From: DASYYE01 sp035946955 | GTDB lineage: Bacteria; Actinomycetota; Actinomycetes; Streptosporangiales; Streptosporangiaceae | Length of the DNA: 21,100 bases | Direction of reading: 5' to 3' | Assembly: GCA_035946955.1 (NCBI GenBank) | Contig: DASYYE010000183.1 | Span: forward strand, 1 to 21,100 | In this document: positions 17,901 through 21,100 of the stretch, piece after piece | Numbering within the stretch: position 1 is the first letter of the stretch | How the letters are laid out: every line of letters starts with the position of its first letter | Position numbers and translations under genes: made by a program | Notes under the pieces: model-generated | Seen by the model: the letters and a program-made list of their open reading frames with translations, nothing else | What the model was told of the DNA's origin: nothing | The model's database searches: none

Positions 17901-18611
17901 CGCCACCAGCATCTCGATCTTGACGTGAACACGGGTGCCTTCCGGCAACAGCGACAGGCAGACGTCGAACACCGCGCCGCGGTCGACGTCGAGCCTGGTG
18001 TGTGACAGCTCCTCACGGAGGCGGTCCAGCTCGGCGGCTGCCTCGGCCGCACCCAGCGTGCGCAGGTCACGGACGGTCAGGCCGGTCCACGCCGGGGCGG
18101 GCATGACCTGCTGGGTGCCGTCGGGCAGGAACCGGCAGCGCAACATGGGGTGGTGCGCTGCCAGCGCCGCCACGGCCTGCTCCAGCCGCTGCGGGTCCAC
18201 GTCGGCACCGTCGAACTCGCAGTAGAAGTGCGCGCCGACGCCGCCGAGCACCTGCCCGTCCGTGCGTCCCACCCAGTAGGCGTGCTGCATCGCGGCCAGC
18301 CCGAACGGCGCCGCCTCATCCACCTCGACAGCCTGGGCTTGCGCGGCGTCGCGGCCGTTGTGCCGCTGGGACGCTCCGTCACGGGCGGCGCAGACCAGCT
18401 CCCACCACTGGGCCAGGGTCCGCTGTTCGATCAGCTCGGCAAAGGTGACATCGGCCCCTGCCTTGCCCCACTGGGCCGCGAGCCGCATGAGCCCGATCGA
18501 GTCGAGACCTAGCTGGAGCAGGTCCGCGTCGAGGCCGACCTCCTCCGTGGGCTGGCCGAGACGCTCGGCCACGTCGGTGCGCATCTGCTCGAGGGTGAGC
18601 AACCCAGTCAT
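11925..18611 (-). CDS. NRPS 1: ArCP-Cy-A-PCP-Cy-A-PCP
   Basis: 2228 residues. It begins with an aryl-carrier-like domain (Ser38 in LGLDSIGLM), as PchE and HMWP2 do, so it should receive an aryl acid. Cy1 (about 102-550) has Glu233-x4-Asp238 where Asp-x4-Asp is usual, but keeps FTSALSLG and SQTPQVWLDCQ. A1 (about 565-1060) has TSGSTGEPKG near 704 and pocket D-L-F-Q-L-G-L-I-H. PCP1 Ser is 1107. Cy2 (about 1150-1610) has the normal DYILLDALS (Asp1290, Asp1295). A2 (about 1620-2130) has pocket D-L-F-N-M-S-L-I-W, cysteine-like, and a Gly/Ser stretch at about 2059-2087. PCP2 Ser is 2180. There is no C-terminal TE, so the chain passes to NRPS 2. ATG 18611 has AGGGAA upstream and lies 9 bp after the diiron gene. 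The two internal modules are near-duplicates. Confidence 0.95.
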   Translation of the reverse strand: MTGLLTLEQMRTDVAERLGQPTEEVGLDADLLQLGLDSIGLMRLAAQWGKAGADVTFAELIEQRTLAQWWELVCAARDGASQRHNGRDAAQAQAVEVDEAAPFGLAAMQHAYWVGRTDGQVLGGVGAHFYCEFDGADVDPQRLEQAVAALAAHHPMLRCRFLPDGTQQVMPAPAWTGLTVRDLRTLGAAEAAAELDRLREELSHTRLDVDRGAVFDVCLSLLPEGTRVHVKIEMLVADAESFRILLADLAALYRRPQEPLPPLAYSYARYRATETASRPDGYETARAYWQERLPSLPSGPELPVAKLPEQIAHPKVARCHQWLSAQEWEVLSGRAKQHGVTLSMVFLTAFAQVLAAWSARSRFTLNLPLYDRRQHHPDVGRLAGDFTSLLLLEVDASGTASFAEAARAIQERFGADARHSAYSGVEVLRDLARLHPDRGATAPVVFTSALSLGELFGPDVRECLGEPGWTMSQTPQVWLDCQVTEREGGLFVNWDVVAELFPAGVLDAMFGAFTSLLAWLADGDWTGPMPPLVPAAQLAVREQVNQTSGPVSGRLLHQGFFERAARLPGRVALRGTGVEVSYGDLARHALRLAGLLVSAGVSPGDYVAVCVPKGPGQVVAVLGVLAAGATYVPVGVDQPPARRERIFARAGVRAVVTEDGALPGGQGSATDLCIVSLAAAGSAEPLPGPVPVADEQVAYVIFTSGSTGEPKGVEVPHRAAVNTIEDVCGRFRVGLTDRVLAVSALDFDLSVFDMFALLGVGGAVVVIGEEQRRDARAWLSLVREHGVSIWQSVPALLDMLITAAEDDGGGLGRLRLALLGGDWVGLDLRDRLVAQAPGAKLIALGGTTETAIHSSVFEVNEVPPHWRSVPYGVPLRNQVFRVADEQGRDVPDWVAGELWIGGTGVALGYRGDPERTAQRFVDYQGTRWYRSGDLGRYWPDGTLEFLGRADFQVKVGGHRIELGEVEAALRECPGVRDAVAVTIGTPPKLAAMVATVDRATEATDNSKIDAGPTPADLTAMLRERLPAYMVPRYIQVVAALPLSPNGKTDRKTITRVLTEGRHSGPAAAAEPPTGRVETALAALWADLLKTQQAISRDDSFFALGGDSLLATRLLGRMRAAGLHGGDLRALFAAPALRDFAALLRPGPAHQAAPLTADPANRHEPFPPTDVQRAYWMGRSDEFTLGSVGSHWYWEFDGAHVDLARLEEAWNTLVQRHEMLRAVFGPDGQQRILAEVGRTHIPVTDAAGPDCLAGFRERLAHRIPDPTSWPVVAIEAVRYGQDRVRIAFSFDYILLDALSIVIVFAELATLYRDPGAALPPVEVSFRDYLLSAGPDEASIQADQEYWSARLPSLPPAPQLPLAKDPGQVARPRFARRETRLSAQQWRALRDAAREHGITPASALATAFATVLSAWSGRPDLTLNLTLFDRREVHADIDHILGDFTSLLLVSHEPATGDGWLDLVRRFQEQVWSGMEHNAVSAIWVLRELARRRGQAAVSMPVVFTSALGVSDDLAAIDFPFGELVWGISQTPQVWLDCQVTERDGGLFVNWDVVEELFPAQVLDAMFGAFTGLLGWLAGSDWAGPVPGLVPAAQLAVREQVNQTTGPISGRVLHQGFFEWAEREPGRVALAGAGAEVSYGELARSALRLAGLLASAGVGGGDVVGVCVPKGPGQVVAVLGVLAAGAAYVPVGVDQPAARRERIFARAGVRVIITEEGTLPGDGSVAEGTHVVSLATAESATPLPGPLPVPDDGLAYVIFTSGSTGEPKGVEVTHRAAVNTIEDVCERFGVGASDRVLAVSALDFDLSVFDVFGLLGVGGAVVVIGEEQRRDARAWLSLVREHRVSVWNTVPSLLDMLLITDELGDIGRIKLAMVSGDWVGLDLRDRLVARAPGARLIALGGATEAAIWSNFQEVREVPPHWRSVPYGVPLRNQVFRVADGQGRDCPDWVAGELWIGGAGVALGYRGDPERTAQRFVGLGGLRWYRTGDLGRYWPDGTLEFLGRADFQVKVGGHRIELGEVETALRECPGVRDAVAVTIGSPPQLAAMVVMADLATAPADNSNSGGGGGGGSGSGSSGGRGSGGGSSGSGLASAAHLTAMLAERLPAYMVPRHLQGVAALPLSPNGKIDRKAIAGQLAMGPDSPPDEPPRPGLETEVAALWTGLLRIPACGRSQSFFALGGDSLLATRLVETIRERHGVEVSLRALFARPTVADLAHTIEEQIGDCEEGEL
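12351..12436. repeat. Trinucleotide-rich stretch encoding a Gly/Ser linker in NRPS 1
   Basis: About 86 bp built almost entirely of CCG, CCA, CTG, CTA and GCT-type triplets. On the minus strand it encodes about 28 Gly and Ser residues with one Arg (residues about 2059-2087). It lies in A2 between core motifs A8 and A10, a site where A1 has only a short Asp/Thr/Pro loop and where the NRPS 2 A domain carries its methyltransferase. Confidence 0.75.
12477..14033. repeat. Intragenic module duplication, copy in module 2
   Basis: From the end of Cy2 (SQTPQVWLDCQ) to just past A8 (LAAMV) this stretch matches 15636-17198 with long near-identical runs. For example, about 60 bp around 12810-12870 reappear at about 15965-16028 with very few changes. 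The offset drifts only from 3159 to 3165 bp, about one module. The segment coding for pocket residues 278-331 is less alike. Confidence 0.75.
15636..17198. repeat. Intragenic module duplication, copy in module 1
   Basis: Partner of 12477-14033. It covers the end of Cy1, the Cy-A linker and most of A1. Shared protein stretches include HWRSVPYGVPLRNQVFRVAD and GPGQVVAVLGVLAAGA, while the A5-A6 pocket (SIWQSVPALL, LALLGGDW, GGTTETAIHSS) differs from the other copy. Confidence 0.75.
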
Positions 18612-18620
18612 GGCGATTCC

Positions 18621-19577
18621 CTATCGGCGCGAGATGTCGGCGAAGCCCATGAGCCCGAGGCCTGCCAGGCCGCTGCGCACCCGTGGTGTCAGCAGGCCGA
18701 TATGGCCGACGGACGAGATGACCTTGGAGAAGATCGCCTGGCGGTACTTGGTCATCATGGGGTCGTATGACGCGAACTCCGCCCCCTGCGCCCGCTCGGT
18801 GCCGATGCGCTCCCAGACGTCCTCGAGCAGGAACCGCTGGCGCATGAGGCTCGCCGCGGTGAGGAACATCTCCTCCCGGTCCGCCAGCTCGGGCGCGGTC
18901 ATCTGGTCGTACAGCCCGGACAGCGACAGCACGCCGAAGCTCACGTGGCGGGCTTCGTCGCGCGCCACCAGCCTGGTGATCTCGCAGATGAGGGGGTCAT
19001 GGAAGGTGGAGTTGGCGAGCCGGAACGCGGCCATGGCCAGCGCCTCCACCACGATCTGCATACCGAGCGCGGTGATGTCCCAGCGCGAGTCCGACAGCAG
19101 GTCCTCCAGCAGTTCGGCCAGGGCCGCGGTGATCGGGTACGGCTCGGGCACCTTCTCCCGCAGGTACCGGGAGAAGGCCTCTACGTGGCGTGCCTCGTCA
19201 CCGGCCTGGCTGGCCGCGTAGTACTTGCTGTCGAGGTCGCTGGAGGTCTCCACCAGGCGCGCGGCCACCACGAGTGCGGCCTGCTCACCGTGCAGGAACT
19301 GGCTGACCATCCAGGACTGGAGCTCCCAGCGGAAGGTGTCCCACATGTCCCGGCCGGCCTTGGCCAACGGCGACGCCTCGAATGAGGCCATGGCGAACGC
19401 GGAGTCGTCAGGCAGCGGCTTGCCGAACGGGACCTCGGTTGACCAGTCCACGTCGGTCGCGGCGTTCCACTGGGCCGTCTTCGCCCGTTCATACAGTGAG
19501 CGGATCGAGCGGGACGTCGGTTCGTAGTTCCAGTTGAGCGTCGCCTCGACCGGCGTGGTGATCGTCAGGACCGACAT
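18621..19577 (-). CDS. Ferritin-like diiron oxygenase/oxidase
   Basis: Helical protein of 318 residues (counted from ATG 19577) with a full carboxylate-bridged diiron ligand set in two half-sites: Glu98 (HGEQAAL), Glu128 and His131 (DEARH), then Glu168 (VVEALAM), Glu198 and His201 (a second DEARH). The E...ExxH...E...ExxH pattern is that of ribonucleotide-reductase-R2-like and AurF-like oxygenases, which hydroxylate C-H bonds or oxidise amines. I do not recognise the exact subfamily. It is the first gene of the operon, 9 bp before NRPS 1, so it is very likely a tailoring or precursor enzyme; it would need an electron donor, possibly the FAD/FeS pair downstream. A GTG at 19595 would add six residues (MDTLGT). 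Neither start has a clear ribosome binding site, so a leaderless or nearly leaderless message is possible. Confidence 0.85.
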   Translation of the reverse strand: MSVLTITTPVEATLNWNYEPTSRSIRSLYERAKTAQWNAATDVDWSTEVPFGKPLPDDSAFAMASFEASPLAKAGRDMWDTFRWELQSWMVSQFLHGEQAALVVAARLVETSSDLDSKYYAASQAGDEARHVEAFSRYLREKVPEPYPITAALAELLEDLLSDSRWDITALGMQIVVEALAMAAFRLANSTFHDPLICEITRLVARDEARHVSFGVLSLSGLYDQMTAPELADREEMFLTAASLMRQRFLLEDVWERIGTERAQGAEFASYDPMMTKYRQAIFSKVISSVGHIGLLTPRVRSGLAGLGLMGFADISRR

Positions 19578-19673
19578 GGTGCCTAGGGTATCCACATACG
19601 AGGATGAGATACCAGATAGAAGTTGAACTTCTTTCTTCTATCTTGTCTGTTAGGCTCTGTTGGCGTGGGATCC
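19578..19673. promoter_or_regulatory. Divergent promoter region
   Basis: The only gap in the cluster between oppositely directed genes, and much richer in A/T than its surroundings. It must hold promoters for both the minus-strand operon and the condensation-domain gene. On the plus strand TAGGCT at 19651-19656 resembles an actinomycete -10 hexamer (TAGRRT) and would place the transcription start near 19663-19665; no good -35 is seen, which fits dependence on an activator. On the minus strand no convincing promoter pair stands out. No full DtxR/IdeR or Zur box was found. Confidence 0.55.
19614..19636. promoter_or_regulatory. Operator-like palindrome between divergent genes
   Basis: AGAAGTTGAACTTCT (19618-19632) is a perfect 15-bp palindrome centred on 19625. 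It extends to 23 bp (19614-19636) with one mismatched pair. A further inverted half-site CTTCTATCT (19635-19643) exactly mirrors AGATAGAAG (19614-19622). It lies just upstream of the plus-strand -10-like hexamer, so a dimeric regulator could control both directions. The regulator is not encoded in the window. Confidence 0.6.
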
Positions 19674-20999
19674 ATGCAGGTGCCGGCGTCGGTCGGCCAG
19701 CGGTTGCTCGCCATGATCGCCCACTACCGCCGGGGCCACGGCGCGCTGAGCTGCCCGGTGCTCTGCCAGATACGTGGGCCACTGCGCGTGGACGCGCTCC
19801 AGCAGGCGCTGGACGGACTGACGGCGGCACATGAGTCCCTGCGCACCACCATGACAGGCCGCGGGACCAGCATCGCCCAGGTGGTTCATGACCCGGCAAC
19901 GGTCGAACTGCGGGTAGTTGACGCCGCGCAAGGGGCCAGCGTGTTCGCGGAGGACGCAGCCGGAGCCAAGGCAGCGGCGAACGATGCAGCCGGCGCGTAT
20001 GTGGACACCGCGGTCGCGGCCGAGCTCACCGACCCGGTCGAGGTCACGGCCTGGCCGCTGCGGGCGACGCTGTGGCGTACCGGACCGCTCGAGCACACGC
20101 TGTGCCTGAACATCCATCACCTGTTCACCGACGCCTGGTCCACCGGGATCCTCTTCACCGACCTGCTCGCCCGCTACGCCCAGGCCCGCGGTGAGCCGGT
20201 GACACCCGCCATGCCGCAATGGCAGTACCGGGACTTCGTGGCCTGGCAGGAGGAGCTCAGCGCAGGCAACGGACTGGACCGCCACCGCGAGTACTGGCGG
20301 CAACGGCTGGCCGCGCTGCAACTCCCCAACCTGCCCTACCAGGAGCCAGGCCCGGCGGACGAATTCGGCGTGCACCGGGCCGAGATCCCGCCACACGTCG
20401 CCGACGGCCTGCGCCAGGTCGCCAAGACATGCCAGACCACGCTGTTCACGCTGATGCTGGCGCTCTACTATGCCGTATTGCGCCGCACCTGCGGCCAGGA
20501 CGACCTGGCGGTCGCGTCGCTGTTCGCGAACCGCTCCCGGCCAGAGGCCGGGCGGACGGTGGGGTTTCTGGCCAATATGGTCGTGCTGCGCACCGAGGTG
20601 TCGGGCCGCGCCTCTTTCGCCGAGGCCGTGCGCGCCACCCACGCGACAGTTGCCGGGGCCCTCGCCCACCAGGAGCACCCCTACCAGACGCTGCCCCTGG
20701 AGGCCGCCGCGCTGGGCCACGGCCGCGCCGACGACGTGGTCTTCCAAATGATGGCCGAGTTCGACCACCGCGCCGTCTCCGCCGGCGTGGAGTTCGAACT
20801 CCTGGTCCCCGACGGAATCGGCGCCCGCTTCGGCACCGAACTAGCCCTGGCCCCCCGCGGCCGGGGCATCACCGCGGTGCTCTTCACCACCCCCCGCCTG
20901 TCCCCCCAGACAGCCAAGTCGATGCTGGCGGCCTACCTGTCCTCAGCCGCCGCTGTGGCCGGGAATCCCACGGTCGCCCTCAAGCACCTAGGCCGCTGA
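19674..20999 (+). CDS. Free-standing NRPS condensation-domain protein
   Basis: 441 residues from ATG 19674, about one complete condensation domain and nothing else: no carrier, adenylation or TE domain. The catalytic motif is IHHLFTDAWS (His148, His149, Asp153), with Ala where many have Gly after the Asp. The later core GFLANMVVLR matches the usual GxFxNxxxxR, and it lacks the DxxxxD of Cy domains. Stand-alone C enzymes join a carrier-bound acyl group to an amine or alcohol, often at release or in tailoring. It is divergent from the NRPS operon and shares its control region. A TTG at 19623 keeps the frame open but falls inside the palindrome. GTG 19665 is the other candidate start and could be leaderless. 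The shared control region and the inactive-looking TE of NRPS 2 make a role in chain release attractive (inference). Confidence 0.88.
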   Translation: MQVPASVGQRLLAMIAHYRRGHGALSCPVLCQIRGPLRVDALQQALDGLTAAHESLRTTMTGRGTSIAQVVHDPATVELRVVDAAQGASVFAEDAAGAKAAANDAAGAYVDTAVAAELTDPVEVTAWPLRATLWRTGPLEHTLCLNIHHLFTDAWSTGILFTDLLARYAQARGEPVTPAMPQWQYRDFVAWQEELSAGNGLDRHREYWRQRLAALQLPNLPYQEPGPADEFGVHRAEIPPHVADGLRQVAKTCQTTLFTLMLALYYAVLRRTCGQDDLAVASLFANRSRPEAGRTVGFLANMVVLRTEVSGRASFAEAVRATHATVAGALAHQEHPYQTLPLEAAALGHGRADDVVFQMMAEFDHRAVSAGVEFELLVPDGIGARFGTELALAPRGRGITAVLFTTPRLSPQTAKSMLAAYLSSAAAVAGNPTVALKHLGR

Positions 21000-21013
21000 G
21001 CTCCGTACACGGG

Positions 21014-21034
21014 CCGGTCGAGTCCACTGACCGG
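21014..21034 (+). terminator. Hairpin downstream of the condensation-domain gene
   Basis: CCGGTC (21014-21019) and GACCGG (21029-21034) form a 6-bp stem with a 9-nt loop, 14 nt past the TGA stop, followed by AAAATG rather than a T-run. It may act as a 3'-end hairpin. Confidence 0.3.
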
Positions 21035-21067
21035 AAAATGTAGGGCCGTAACTGGGTGTGCGGCAGC

Positions 21068-21088
21068 GCCGGCGGAGCCGGCTGTTTT
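21068..21088 (+). terminator. GC hairpin followed by TTTT
   Basis: GCCGGC (21068-21073), GGA loop, GCCGGC (21077-21082), then TGTTTT. A short but very GC-rich stem with a small T-run, about 70 nt after the plus-strand gene; a candidate factor-independent terminator. Confidence 0.4.
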
Positions 21089-21100
21089 GGCTTGCCGGTG

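Noticed and set aside
19623..19673. TTG 19623 as the start of the condensation-domain protein
   Set aside because: It lies inside the operator-like palindrome and would precede the likely -10 hexamer; the extra residues have no counterpart in condensation domains.
1..21100. tRNA, rRNA, riboswitch, complete insertion sequence or transposase
   Set aside because: No cloverleaf, conserved RNA motif or transposase-like protein was seen on either strand.

Overview
The window is very GC-rich, with strong G/C in third codon positions, GTG starts, ATGA/GTGA stop-start overlaps and only two TTA leucine codons noticed among the minus-strand genes. This points to an actinomycete; the genus cannot be told from the sequence. 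Nearly all of it is one nonribosomal peptide (NRPS) biosynthetic locus of the pyochelin/yersiniabactin/coelibactin kind, in which cysteine-type residues are condensed and cyclised on an aryl starter.

Layout. Bases 1-88 may hold the 3' end of a plus-strand gene. Bases 89-568 have no convincing gene but several inverted repeats. From 569 to 19577 (or 19595) nine genes run on the minus strand as one apparent operon. In transcription order they are: a ferritin-like diiron oxygenase; NRPS 1 (ArCP-Cy-A-PCP-Cy-A-PCP); NRPS 2 (docking-Cy-A[MT]-PCP-TE); a saccharopine-dehydrogenase-like oxidoreductase; a thiazolinyl imide reductase; a type II thioesterase; the FAD subunit and the [2Fe-2S] subunit of a molybdenum-hydroxylase-type enzyme; and an O-carbamoyltransferase. 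A 17-codon mini-ORF sits between the imide reductase and the thioesterase. A free-standing condensation-domain protein is transcribed divergently from 19674 to 20999. The gap between the two transcription units carries a 15-bp perfect palindrome inside a near-palindrome.

How it may work (inference). An aryl acid, activated by an enzyme not in this window, is loaded on the N-terminal carrier of NRPS 1. Three modules add three residues: modules 2 and 3 have cysteine-like pockets, module 1 does not. Cy domains form azoline rings, the imide reductase would reduce one ring to a thiazolidine, and the embedded MT would N-methylate it, as in pyochelin assembly. The diiron enzyme, the FAD/FeS pair and the carbamoyltransferase would tailor the scaffold.

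What stands out: the C-terminal TE of NRPS 2 has Arg in place of the catalytic Ser, and no His is seen at the expected site, while a stand-alone condensation enzyme is encoded next door; the FAD and FeS subunits have no molybdenum subunit; the thioesterase start region is repeated three times; and module 1 pairs an unusual adenylation pocket with a Cy motif changed from DxxxxD to ExxxxD. No starter-unit ligase, salicylate synthase, transporter, regulator or phosphopantetheinyl transferase is visible, so the locus is incomplete or relies on genes elsewhere.
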